A stretch of 10,675 nt of DNA from Nanobdellota archaeon (lineage in GTDB: Archaea > Nanobdellota > Nanobdellia > Woesearchaeales > GW2011-AR15), in the NCBI GenBank assembly GCA_018815145.1, contig JAHIYL010000184.1, positions 1 through 10,675 of the forward strand, in the 5' to 3' direction. The translations under genes and the position numbers were made by a program. The notes under the pieces were generated by a model. It was not told the DNA's origin, did no database searches, and was given only the letters and a program-made list of their open reading frames with translations. Below, piece by piece: positions 1 to 5,993 of the stretch (positions within the stretch are counted from its first letter, which is position 1; each line of letters begins with the position of its first letter).

Positions 1-108
1 CAGCCTTTTGAATATGACATCAATGATGTCAAAGAAATTGGTAAAAATCAAAAAACTCTTGATACCTTCGGTATAGTCGGGTTTAACTCTCCTCTGCAAA
101 AAATTTGA
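1..108 (+). CDS. 3' end of an unidentified protein gene (partial)
   Basis: Frame 1 is open from the first base of the window to a TGA at 106-108 and encodes a 35-residue C-terminal tail that begins QPFEYDIND and ends FNSPLQKI. The composition (mixed charged and hydrophobic residues, no low complexity) looks like real protein, and the stop lies 21 bases before the convergent stop of the minus-strand dehydrogenase, a normal tail-to-tail arrangement. The gene begins outside the window. I do not recognise a family from this short tail. A 7-base inverted repeat, TGACATC-AAT-GATGTCA (15-31), lies within the reading frame and is probably incidental to coding. The call rests only on an open frame and plausible context. 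Confidence 0.5.
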   Translation, partial: QPFEYDINDVKEIGKNQKTLDTFGIVGFNSPLQKI

Positions 109-129
109 GGTGAGTCTACACCCAACATC

Positions 130-936
130 TTAATTATTAGTCTTGATTTTCTGCTTAAACATCCTAAGCTTGAAATTATCCAATGTTCTTCCAAAAAGCC
201 TATCCAGACATATCAGTCCTGAAAAATAAAACGGAACAGTCAAATGTCTGCGATTGTCTCTGATTCCAAGTATTATTTTTCGTGCCACCTTATCAATAGC
301 TGTCTTAAAAACAGTGTTCTTTTTCAATCCTCCCTTTGTAAGAAGATTACTGTCAAAATTTTTGTCATTCATTGGCCCCAGTGTGACATGCAAAACTTTC
401 AGATTATTTTTCCGTCCTTCTATAGCCAGTACTCTACTGAACATATATAATCCTGATTTTGAGACTGAATATGCTCCCATCACAGGCATTGCAATCCTTT
501 CTGCGACTGTCCCAATATTTACCAGATATGATTCATCAGAAGCATACAGCAATTCCTTCAATCCAAGAGTCAAAAGCAACGGAGTCCGAAGATTCAGGTC
601 CATAAGCTTTTCCACATCCTCTGTATTGGATGAAAACAGGCTGCCATGTGTACCGATACCAGCATTGTTTATGAGAATATCAATATTTTTGTTGCTGGTC
701 TTTATTGCTTCAATTGTCTTTTTTACTGCTTTTCCATCTGATAGATCCAATATATGTGACTCTATTCTTATCTGGGCATTGAGTGACTTGAGCTTTTTTT
801 CCAGATGGTCAATTTTTTCCTTGTTTCTTGCAAGAAGTATAAGTTTTTTGCAGTCTTTGGCAAAGAGCTTGCATAACTCAGTACCAAGACCTCCAGTTGC
901 TCCTGTGATAAGTGCACATTTATTTTTGATTTTCAT
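130..936 (-). CDS. Short-chain dehydrogenase/reductase (classical SDR)
   Basis: This is a soluble NAD(P)(H)-dependent oxidoreductase of the classical SDR family; the substrate cannot be told from sequence. Counted from the ATG at 936 (268 residues), it has the Rossmann motif TGATGGLG (12-19), the NNAG motif (90-93), the structural/catalytic Asn in DLNLRTP (N115), and YSVSK with catalytic Tyr156 and Lys160. The residue 13 before the Tyr, normally the catalytic Ser, is Thr143 (NIGTVAER). The frame also opens at a TTG at 957, but the ATG is preferred because MKIKNKCALITGATGG puts the first beta strand at the usual distance from the start. The start overlaps the upstream epimerase-like gene by 17 bases, so the two are probably co-transcribed and translationally coupled. 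After the catalytic core, the C-terminus is rich in Lys and Arg. Confidence 0.88.
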   Translation of the reverse strand: MKIKNKCALITGATGGLGTELCKLFAKDCKKLILLARNKEKIDHLEKKLKSLNAQIRIESHILDLSDGKAVKKTIEAIKTSNKNIDILINNAGIGTHGSLFSSNTEDVEKLMDLNLRTPLLLTLGLKELLYASDESYLVNIGTVAERIAMPVMGAYSVSKSGLYMFSRVLAIEGRKNNLKVLHVTLGPMNDKNFDSNLLTKGGLKKNTVFKTAIDKVARKIILGIRDNRRHLTVPFYFSGLICLDRLFGRTLDNFKLRMFKQKIKTNN

Positions 937-1912
937 TTTTTTTGCATTCCCGGGCAAGATATGCCACAGTCTGCTTCAGGCTGTATTTTGGTTTAAATCC
1001 AAGGTTTAAAATCTTTTTGTTTGAATATCTTTTGTCTTTGTCAGATGTCTTCATGAACTCAGATGTGTAAGGTAAAATACCTTCTCCAAAAAATTGCTCG
1101 AAACCTGCAACAAATCTTTTGATCAGTCTGAAATGATTCTTGTTCAGACATATTTTCATAGGATTTCTCTTCAATTGATCCAAAAGACACATCTGGAAAA
1201 GACTGTTTTTCACATTATGCACAGTGACGATGTATCTTTCTTGAATTTTTCCGCTTTTTTCCAGGAAAACCATAGCTGCAGCTGCATCCCTGATGTCAAT
1301 GAAAGAATTATAAGTATCAACCATAGCAAGTATTTTTGACTTTGCATGGGAATTATAGATCCTGCAAAAATACTCATTTGCTCCAATAAGAGCTCCAAGA
1401 TTGGCAATGACCATGGGAAACTTCCCAATATATTTTTCAACAATCAGTTCAGATTCAAGCTTTGACAGAGAATAGTAGTTGATCATTGATGAACTGCGCA
1501 AAGGATAGACTGTTTCATCTGACAGACCATATCTGTTGATACCGACTGCAGAGATGGAACTGGCATAGACTAGCTTTATTTTATATCTTTCACACAGTCT
1601 GCATATATTTTTTGTTCCCTGGATATTGACTGCATCCATGAGTCCGATATCTTTTTTTTTGTAAGAGACGATACCTGCAGCATGAAATATGATGTCTGTA
1701 TCTCTAAAAAAATTTTCTGATATTTTGAGATCTGTTATATCACAATATTTATACTCAATTTTGTTGCTGTTTTTAGGTTCAGGAATGTTTTTGTAATCTT
1801 TTGAAATATCCAAGACACTAATTCTTGTGCTTGAATACTCACTATTTATTTCCTCAACAACAAATTTTCCAAGAAAACCTGCTCCTCCTGTCACAACTAT
1901 GCTTTGTTTCAT
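920..1912 (-). CDS. NAD-dependent epimerase/dehydratase-family protein (extended SDR)
   Basis: This is an extended short-chain dehydrogenase (330 residues from the ATG at 1912), related to 3-beta-HSD/dihydroflavonol-reductase-like and nucleotide-sugar epimerase-like proteins. Visible motifs are the NAD(P)-binding loop TGGAGFLG (8-15), FHAAG (76-80), the serine region YASSISAVG (116-124) and the catalytic pair in YSLSK (Tyr147, Lys151). FIDIRDAAAAM (204-214) matches the usual V-D-V-R-D-V-A segment. The stretch after the active site (ANLGALIGAN) departs from the R-P-x-x-V-Y-G-P of sugar epimerases, so a sugar substrate is not assured. The frame continues upstream to a TTG at 1987, but that extension (MFFWLLVKFYIVDF) is encoded by the promoter TATA region, so the ATG at 1912 is chosen. 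The SDR gene downstream overlaps by 17 bases, which suggests two reductase steps in one pathway. Confidence 0.85.
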   Translation of the reverse strand: MKQSIVVTGGAGFLGKFVVEEINSEYSSTRISVLDISKDYKNIPEPKNSNKIEYKYCDITDLKISENFFRDTDIIFHAAGIVSYKKKDIGLMDAVNIQGTKNICRLCERYKIKLVYASSISAVGINRYGLSDETVYPLRSSSMINYYSLSKLESELIVEKYIGKFPMVIANLGALIGANEYFCRIYNSHAKSKILAMVDTYNSFIDIRDAAAAMVFLEKSGKIQERYIVTVHNVKNSLFQMCLLDQLKRNPMKICLNKNHFRLIKRFVAGFEQFFGEGILPYTSEFMKTSDKDKRYSNKKILNLGFKPKYSLKQTVAYLARECKKNENQK

Positions 1913-1953
1913 CTTCAGTAAATGCTTGTTACTAAAGAAATTAATAAAATCAA

Positions 1954-1962
1954 CTATATAAA
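1954..1962 (-). promoter_or_regulatory. TATA box of the epimerase-SDR transcript
   Basis: On the minus strand the sequence TTTATATAG lies about 45 bases upstream of the ATG at 1912, which predicts transcription from near 1932 and a leader of about 20 bases. It sits just after the U-rich end of the Alba gene, so the reductase pair seems to be its own transcription unit. Confidence 0.6.
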
Positions 1963-1977
1963 ATTTCACTAATAACC

Positions 1978-2005
1978 AAAAAAACAAAGAAAAAAATCAA
2001 AAAAA
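1978..2005 (-). terminator. U-tract terminator after Alba
   Basis: Immediately after the Alba stop the minus strand reads three runs of seven T (forward A-runs at 1999-2005, 1990-1996 and 1978-1984) within 28 bases, with no hairpin. Multiple U-tracts without a stem are the typical archaeal intrinsic terminator. The next promoter begins 16 bases further on. Confidence 0.65.
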
Positions 2006-2006
2006 T

Positions 2007-2288
2007 TCACTTCTTTGCAAGTGTTATCTCGATGGTCGAGACCCTTACCTGCTTGCCTTCCTTATTCTCAAACTCCTCTGAATCAATCGCAACGTCTTTA
2101 ATCTCTACCTGGGAATCAAGGAATCTTTTTGCTGCGACCTCTGCTACATCCACTGCACGGGCAATGAACTTTCCCCTTGCCTTTATAATCACTTCATCAG
2201 CACTTTTCGTCGTGAATTGCATGACTACACCTGTCACATAGTTCATGAACGGCTTATTCCCAATAAAGATACAGTTGTCTTCTGTCAT
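2007..2288 (-). CDS. albA: DNA/RNA-binding protein Alba
   Basis: Alba is a small dimeric archaeal chromatin protein that also binds RNA. The 93-residue product has the expected length and the signatures IFIGNKPFMNYV (7-18), VIIKARGKFIARAVDVAE (33-50), KRFL (54-57) and the C-terminal strand RVSTIEITLAKK. Phe56 matches the dimer-dimer contact residue (Phe60 of Sulfolobus Alba1), and Arg38 and Lys40 match the basic loop. The position equivalent to the acetylatable Lys16 of Sulfolobus Alba1 is Asn11, while the neighbouring Lys is kept (Lys12). A strong Shine-Dalgarno, AGGAGG (2298-2303), lies 9 bases before the ATG, unlike many other genes here that look leaderless. It follows the eS17 gene on the same strand by 50 bases but has its own TATA-like box. 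Confidence 0.95.
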   Translation of the reverse strand: MTEDNCIFIGNKPFMNYVTGVVMQFTTKSADEVIIKARGKFIARAVDVAEVAAKRFLDSQVEIKDVAIDSEEFENKEGKQVRVSTIEITLAKK

Positions 2289-2297
2289 TATTGTCGT

Positions 2298-2303
2298 CCT
2301 CCT
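2298..2303 (-). promoter_or_regulatory. Shine-Dalgarno site of Alba
   Basis: The minus strand reads AGGAGG, nine bases before the ATG at 2288. It is the clearest ribosome-binding site in the window and fits a highly expressed chromatin protein. Confidence 0.8.
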
Positions 2304-2324
2304 AACTGTTCAACTACAAAAAAG

Positions 2325-2333
2325 TAATTTAAA
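2325..2333 (-). promoter_or_regulatory. TATA-like box of Alba
   Basis: TTTAAATTA on the minus strand is about 40 bases upstream of the Alba ATG, directly after the eS17 stop codon. Initiation about 25 bases downstream would leave a short leader that still includes the Shine-Dalgarno site. Read-through from eS17 is also possible. Confidence 0.5.
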
Positions 2334-2338
2334 TGCAG

Positions 2339-2533
2339 TTATAAATGCTTCTTTTGCCTTATCTGCCTGGTGACATACCCGGCGATAATGTTTCTAAGCT
2401 TTTTAGAAGGAACAGTGGCAAGTTCTGATACCAGAAGCTTGTTAGAATCAAAATCTTCTTTGAACTTATCTCCGTGCAGCCGGACAAGTTCATCTGTCAC
2501 TTTCTTGACTTTTTTTGTTTTTATTCGTCCCAT
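2339..2533 (-). CDS. rps17e: Small ribosomal subunit protein eS17
   Basis: This is a component of the small ribosomal subunit found only in archaea and eukaryotes, and it supports an archaeal origin for the window. The 64-residue product has the normal archaeal length. It begins MGRIKTKKVKK, has the central DKFKEDFDSNKLLV segment (22-35) and ends with the family hallmark VPSKKLRNIIAGYVTRQIR (41-59). The ATG at 2533 is preceded by a TATA box at a distance that predicts an almost leaderless mRNA. The gene is followed by Alba on the same strand, a mix of translation and chromatin functions under nearby promoters. It diverges from glucose-6-phosphate isomerase. No anomaly is seen. Confidence 0.96.
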   Translation of the reverse strand: MGRIKTKKVKKVTDELVRLHGDKFKEDFDSNKLLVSELATVPSKKLRNIIAGYVTRQIRQKKHL

Positions 2534-2560
2534 TTATAGAATCAAAGAAAATTCAGACAG

Positions 2561-2569
2561 TTTATAAAG
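2561..2569 (-). promoter_or_regulatory. TATA box of eS17
   Basis: CTTTATAAA on the minus strand is centred about 32 bases upstream of the ATG at 2533, placing the start of transcription within a few bases of the start codon. Confidence 0.7.
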
Positions 2570-2593
2570 ATTATGGTCAAAAATGCCATTTGT

Positions 2594-2641
2594 GCCAATC
2601 TCATGCATTTTATTGGCTCTCCTGTTGTTGCGTATGCCAAT
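2594..2641. promoter_or_regulatory. Three GCCAAT/ATTGGC half-sites in the divergent promoter region
   Basis: The intergenic space between eS17 and glucose-6-phosphate isomerase contains GCCAAT (2594-2599), its inverse ATTGGC (2612-2617) and GCCAAT again (2636-2641). The last copy abuts the isomerase TATA box. The alternating orientation is what an operator for a dimeric regulator would look like, but six-base half-sites can recur by chance, so the role is an inference. Confidence 0.3.
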
Positions 2642-2644
2642 AAA

Positions 2645-2654
2645 CTTTAAAAAG
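2645..2654 (+). promoter_or_regulatory. TATA box of glucose-6-phosphate isomerase
   Basis: CTTTAAAAAG is centred about 29 bases upstream of the ATG at 2679, predicting a leader of only a few bases. Confidence 0.6.
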
Positions 2655-2678
2655 AATTAAATAATAGGATAATGTAAA

Positions 2679-4088
2679 ATGAAAAACAAAATATATCAGG
2701 ATTTCTCATGGGCAGACACTGCCCTGAAAATTAACAAAGAGAATATTGCCGGAATTAGCCAAAATAAAGGAATAAGATTTATCCACGGATGCATCCGAAA
2801 GGCTGTTCAAGTGCCTGAAAATGCATTGGCATCGCATCCGGAGATGGGTTTTGACTCCAATATGTTGTCAGTGGTTAATTCTGTTAGAGACAAAAAAACA
2901 TTAGATAGGATAAAAAAGACTGCTGCTGCTGCTCTAAAGAACGCAGAATTTCCGCAGACAATCATCCAATGCGGGATAGGGGGATCAATCATCGGTTCCT
3001 CCCTGATAACAGGAGTTCTGGGAGAGACAACAAGAACATTCATCCCTGCAGCATCAGCAAACACATATTCAATGCATCTGTTGAAAAAAATAATTGCAGA
3101 GGATCCAAAAAAAATAATATTGATAAAGGCGACAAGATCAAACAAGACTCCTGAAACTCTGTCAACATACAACCTGCTTGAGCATGAACTGAAAAAACAT
3201 CTTCCGGACTCTTTCAGAAAACACTGCATCCATATACTCGGAAAGGATATTGTTGAAGATGAAGCAGTAAAAAAAGGATATTTTGGAATAGGCCTTGAAC
3301 CAAATATGTCAGGCAGGTTCACAGTCCTTGCTGCTGCAAATCTCACTGCCATGTCACTTATGGGAATTGATATAGAAGAGCTTGCCAAAGGAGGCGAATA
3401 CATGCTTGAAAAATGCGCAAAAGAAATGGATGCAGAGGAGAACCCCTCACTGAAACTTGCGCTGTACCTTTATCATGCTGCATCTGAATTTGGTATTGGA
3501 AACCTGCGAAACGGCGTATGGGACAAAAGGCTTCACGGCTACAATGCACTAAGTGCACAGCTCTTCAATGAAAGTCTGAGGCATTCACCTAAAGTGATCA
3601 TTGATTCTTCAGGTGAAGACCTTCCAGAGGCAGCGCATTTCAATATGCAGGCATATGACCAGGGCATAGTAAAATATTTTCATCATTTTGTTGCAGCTGC
3701 AAAATACGAATCTCCTGAAAAGATTCCGGGGATGGATGTAAATACTGATGAATTTGAAAAAGCTCTGCTTCTTGGAATCAAGAAGAGGCTTGAAAAGACC
3801 AGTGGCATAACACCTACTGGAAAACAAGTCCCCGGAAGGCCGGGCTGCATAACATTCCTAAAAGACATCTCTGCGTCAAGCCTTGGCCAGCTCATCATGC
3901 GTGATATGCTGATTGTAATTTATCTCGGTGGAATCATTGGAGAAGAGCTTGGTCTGGATTACAAGTCAAATAAGCAATGGTTCTTCCAGCAGCCGGGTGT
4001 TGAAGGATATAAGCTCGCAACAAAAGAATTGCTCAAAAATCCTGATAACCTTAAAAATGAGATGATGAAGGTGAACAGCTCATTCTGA
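2679..4088 (+). CDS. pgi: Glucose-6-phosphate isomerase (PGI superfamily)
   Basis: This cytoplasmic enzyme interconverts glucose 6-phosphate and fructose 6-phosphate. The 469-residue protein belongs to the large SIS-domain PGI superfamily, not the small cupin-type PGI common in Euryarchaeota. Visible signatures are CGIGGSIIGSS (98-108) in the first SIS domain, the phosphate-binding loop as TRSNKTPET (152-160, usually S-K-x-x-T-T-x-E-T), SGRFTVLAAA (211-220), FNESLRH with the putative catalytic Glu298, and the C-terminal QQPGVEGYK (437-445) ending in the putative catalytic Lys445. The order and spacing fit the family, but the loop residues deviate, so the protein is divergent. A bifunctional phosphoglucose/phosphomannose isomerase is less likely at this length. 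It is transcribed alone from its own TATA box and diverges from eS17. Confidence 0.85.
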   Translation: MKNKIYQDFSWADTALKINKENIAGISQNKGIRFIHGCIRKAVQVPENALASHPEMGFDSNMLSVVNSVRDKKTLDRIKKTAAAALKNAEFPQTIIQCGIGGSIIGSSLITGVLGETTRTFIPAASANTYSMHLLKKIIAEDPKKIILIKATRSNKTPETLSTYNLLEHELKKHLPDSFRKHCIHILGKDIVEDEAVKKGYFGIGLEPNMSGRFTVLAAANLTAMSLMGIDIEELAKGGEYMLEKCAKEMDAEENPSLKLALYLYHAASEFGIGNLRNGVWDKRLHGYNALSAQLFNESLRHSPKVIIDSSGEDLPEAAHFNMQAYDQGIVKYFHHFVAAAKYESPEKIPGMDVNTDEFEKALLLGIKKRLEKTSGITPTGKQVPGRPGCITFLKDISASSLGQLIMRDMLIVIYLGGIIGEELGLDYKSNKQWFFQQPGVEGYKLATKELLKNPDNLKNEMMKVNSSF

Positions 4089-4126
4089 GAGGTGTGACAA
4101 AGAATAGAGAAGCAAAAAATCACTAA

Positions 4127-4136
4127 TCTTTTAAAC
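4127..4136 (+). promoter_or_regulatory. TATA box of the PF10107-type endonuclease
   Basis: TCTTTTAAAC is centred about 27 bases before the ATG at 4159, the spacing expected of a leaderless archaeal transcript. It gives this gene a promoter separate from the isomerase upstream. Confidence 0.6.
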
Positions 4137-4158
4137 TATGTTTTCTTTAATCTAAAAT

Positions 4159-4578
4159 ATGGATACCATCACTTTACTTTTTATGATACTGAGTTTTGTC
4201 TTTTTCCTATATATCGGCTACAGGCTCGGAATAAAACGGGCAACAGTGGAAGTTGCTCGAAAATGGTCAGATTTCATACCAAAGATACGTGAGGATGCAA
4301 TAAAGAAGTCGCGTTCTGTCCTCACAGGTCAGTTTTCTGAACAGTTGGCACCATATCTCCCGGATTTCCCATATAAGCCGACAGAAGTGCGTTTCATCGG
4401 AAAGCCTATTGATTTTCTTGTATTCAAGGGCATGGATGAGAAGGAGCCTGAAGAGATTGTGTTTGTGGAGGTGAAAAGCGGAGACGCAGGGCTTTCTACA
4501 CCTGAAAGGAAATTAAGGGATGTGATTAAACAGAAAAAAGTCAGATGGGAAGAATATCGGGTGCCAAAAAAAAGATAA
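4159..4578 (+). CDS. Membrane-anchored endonuclease related to archaeal Holliday junction resolvase (PF10107-like)
   Basis: The 139-residue protein has an N-terminal membrane helix (about 4-24) followed by a nuclease-like domain. Conserved blocks are KKSRSVLTGQFSEQLAPYLPD (49-69), RFIGKPIDFLVF (78-89), IVFVEVKSG (100-108) and LSTPERKLRDVIKQKKVRWE (112-131). The E61...D85...E104-x-K106 arrangement is the metal-binding core of PD-(D/E)XK nucleases such as Hjc. Proteins of this family are annotated as Holliday-resolvase-related endonucleases, but nuclease activity is inferred, and the membrane anchor argues against a simple soluble resolvase role. The start codon fits a leaderless promoter. The gene ends 8 bases from the stop of the convergent HIT gene. 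Confidence 0.85.
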   Translation: MDTITLLFMILSFVFFLYIGYRLGIKRATVEVARKWSDFIPKIREDAIKKSRSVLTGQFSEQLAPYLPDFPYKPTEVRFIGKPIDFLVFKGMDEKEPEEIVFVEVKSGDAGLSTPERKLRDVIKQKKVRWEEYRVPKKR

Positions 4579-4587
4579 AGATTTTTT
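4566..4587. terminator. Bidirectional A/T-rich terminator between convergent genes
   Basis: Bases 4566-4573 form an A8 run (U8 for the minus-strand HIT transcript), and 4582-4587 form a T6 run (U6 for the plus-strand endonuclease transcript). The two stop codons lie between or beside these tracts, so each gene's U-tract overlaps the end of the opposite gene. Confidence 0.5.
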
Positions 4588-5021
4588 CAATTAAATTCTT
4601 TCTTCAGTTTCCTGTACAATATACCATATTGCTGCAGAGTAAGCTCTTTTCTTTCAAAATGTTCAAAATCCATGCCATCTTTTGGGTTCCTTGGAATTAC
4701 ATGGAAATGCAGGTGCATGACCTGCTGGCCTGCTGCTTCACCATTATTCACTAGGATATTTGTACCAGCATGTGTCTTTCTCAGGATGCTTGAGACCAGC
4801 TGTACTTCCTGCATAAGGTCCTTTAATATGATGGAAGGCACTTCTTCCAAGTTTTTGTAATGCTTTTTTGGAATGACCAGGATATGCCCTTTTTCTGTGG
4901 CTGGAAAATCAATTGATAAGAAGGAAAGAGAGCTTTTTGTTTCATGAAGTGGCTTGAAAAGATATCCATTCATGTTCCTTTTTTGTTCTCCCGAGACAAA
5001 GTCACAGAATATGCATGCCAT
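4587..5021 (-). CDS. HIT-family nucleotide hydrolase/transferase
   Basis: This is a histidine-triad protein, a small cytoplasmic dimeric enzyme that cleaves phosphoramidate or dinucleoside polyphosphate substrates such as AMP-linked compounds. The 144 residues include the N-terminal CIFCDFVSGE (3-12) with a C-x2-C pair typical of zinc-containing HIT proteins, KGHILVIPKKHYKNL (44-58), GQQVMHLHFHVIPR (98-111) and the histidine triad H103, H105 and H107; H105 would be the nucleophile. FDxxxxxxGHxLVIPKxH-like spacing supports the HINT/HIT branch over galactose-1-phosphate uridylyltransferase. A TATA box lies 25 bases before the ATG, so the mRNA is probably leaderless. It is a single gene convergent with the endonuclease. 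The physiological substrate is unknown. Confidence 0.92.
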   Translation of the reverse strand: MACIFCDFVSGEQKRNMNGYLFKPLHETKSSLSFLSIDFPATEKGHILVIPKKHYKNLEEVPSIILKDLMQEVQLVSSILRKTHAGTNILVNNGEAAGQQVMHLHFHVIPRNPKDGMDFEHFERKELTLQQYGILYRKLKKEFN

Positions 5022-5040
5022 AAATAACTTAATTGATAAA

Positions 5041-5052
5041 GAATTTAAAAAG
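5041..5052 (-). promoter_or_regulatory. TATA box of the HIT gene
   Basis: CTTTTTAAATTC on the minus strand is centred 25 bases upstream of the ATG at 5021, consistent with a leaderless transcript. Confidence 0.65.
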
Positions 5053-5083
5053 TTTTAGAAAATTATTGAATCATTTATCTGAG

Positions 5084-5941
5084 TTATTCAACCCCACCTA
5101 CTATATATTCACGAACATCTGTCGGATAACTATAATTTCCATAACCCATTCTTCTCAACAAACCTAGTTCAACAAAGGTGTTCAATCTGGGCACTTGATT
5201 AGGTTTATCAATTTCTTCCTCAAATGCACTGTAATGGAATGCATCTGGTTCAGGATCCAAAGCAATAACCAATTGCTGAAAATCATCCTTATCATTCGGT
5301 ATTGCATCAAAGGATTTTTCAATATTCGCATATTGCTGGATTCCTGTATCAGTCATAAAATAATTTGGATCCTTTTTTTCAATTATGCCGATGTCTTCAG
5401 CATGTTTAAATGCAGCACCATAATCTTCAGCAAGGACCCCAAGATAGTTCAGTGCAAGATTAAAATGCTCTTCTGAAAAGTTGTTTCCAGGCATGATTCC
5501 AAGTCCAAATCCCTCAAGAGGCTGATACTCATTTTCCAAAATTCTCGTAATACTTGTAAGTGCCATATACAGTGATCTTCCTGTGATTGATGTTGGATCA
5601 ATGGGTGAAACAAGATGATCTGGATTGACTTCGTTCCAGACATAATCCTTCAGTGTATTTACTTCACTCTGTTCACCCAGAAGGTATTTGAAATAATCTG
5701 TTAATTCTGTTGGGAGAGCAGCGAGCGTCACCTTCTCAGAATTATTTTCAACAAAGATGGAACCATTATTGCCTTGTTCGCCTGCTGCATAAGTGACAAA
5801 GTATCCTTCCATATTATTATATGAGAATGCAATAGATATCTGGTCATCATATGACTCCAGTGGTTCAATTTTGCTGACTCCCCTCAATCCTTCGACAGCC
5901 AACAACAATCTATCTTCCAATCCTTCTGGTAATTCTGTCAT
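5084..5941 (-). CDS. Hypothetical acidic protein with possible winged-helix-like C-terminal half
   Basis: I do not recognise a family. The 285-residue protein is strongly acidic, has no cysteine and a single Trp, and shows no signal peptide or membrane segment, so it should be cytoplasmic. Two regions resemble helix-turn-helix/winged-helix patterns: 158-206, where a helical stretch leads to GIIEKKDPNYFMTDTG, and 234-281, where LNTFVELGLLRRMGYGNYSY has the 'GLL-basic-hairpin' look of a wing. In both, a Gly-Leu/Ile-hydrophobic turn is followed by basic residues and a short beta hairpin. This is pattern recognition, not homology. The start is supported by a TATA box about 30 bases upstream. It lies 52 bases after the ureohydrolase gene on the same strand but with its own promoter, so functional linkage is uncertain. 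Confidence 0.75.
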   Translation of the reverse strand: MTELPEGLEDRLLLAVEGLRGVSKIEPLESYDDQISIAFSYNNMEGYFVTYAAGEQGNNGSIFVENNSEKVTLAALPTELTDYFKYLLGEQSEVNTLKDYVWNEVNPDHLVSPIDPTSITGRSLYMALTSITRILENEYQPLEGFGLGIMPGNNFSEEHFNLALNYLGVLAEDYGAAFKHAEDIGIIEKKDPNYFMTDTGIQQYANIEKSFDAIPNDKDDFQQLVIALDPEPDAFHYSAFEEEIDKPNQVPRLNTFVELGLLRRMGYGNYSYPTDVREYIVGGVE

Positions 5942-5965
5942 TTTCCACTTAAGAATGATTATTTT

Positions 5966-5975
5966 ATATTTAAAG
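5966..5975 (-). promoter_or_regulatory. TATA box of the hypothetical protein gene
   Basis: CTTTAAATAT on the minus strand is centred about 30 bases before the ATG at 5941. It is bracketed by two copies of CTTAAGA (5948-5954 and 5980-5986), the second inside the palindrome ATCTTAAGAT (5978-5987), a possible but unproven regulatory site. Confidence 0.55.
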
Positions 5976-5993
5976 ATATCTTAAGATTTGCAC

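Noticed and set aside
15..31. Perfect 7-base inverted repeat TGACATC-AAT-GATGTCA near the left edge
   Set aside because: It lies inside a plausible coding tail (Tyr-Asp-Ile-Asn-Asp-Val), so the symmetry is probably a chance result of codons. No U-tract follows that would make it a terminator.
254..1009. Long plus-strand open frame opposite the SDR gene
   Set aside because: It is an antisense shadow of a gene with clear SDR motifs, and its product is a hydrophobic, phenylalanine-rich sequence typical of reverse-strand artefacts.
2807..3403. 198-codon minus-strand frame within the isomerase gene
   Set aside because: It is antisense to a protein with conserved SIS-domain motifs, and its own product shows no family resemblance.
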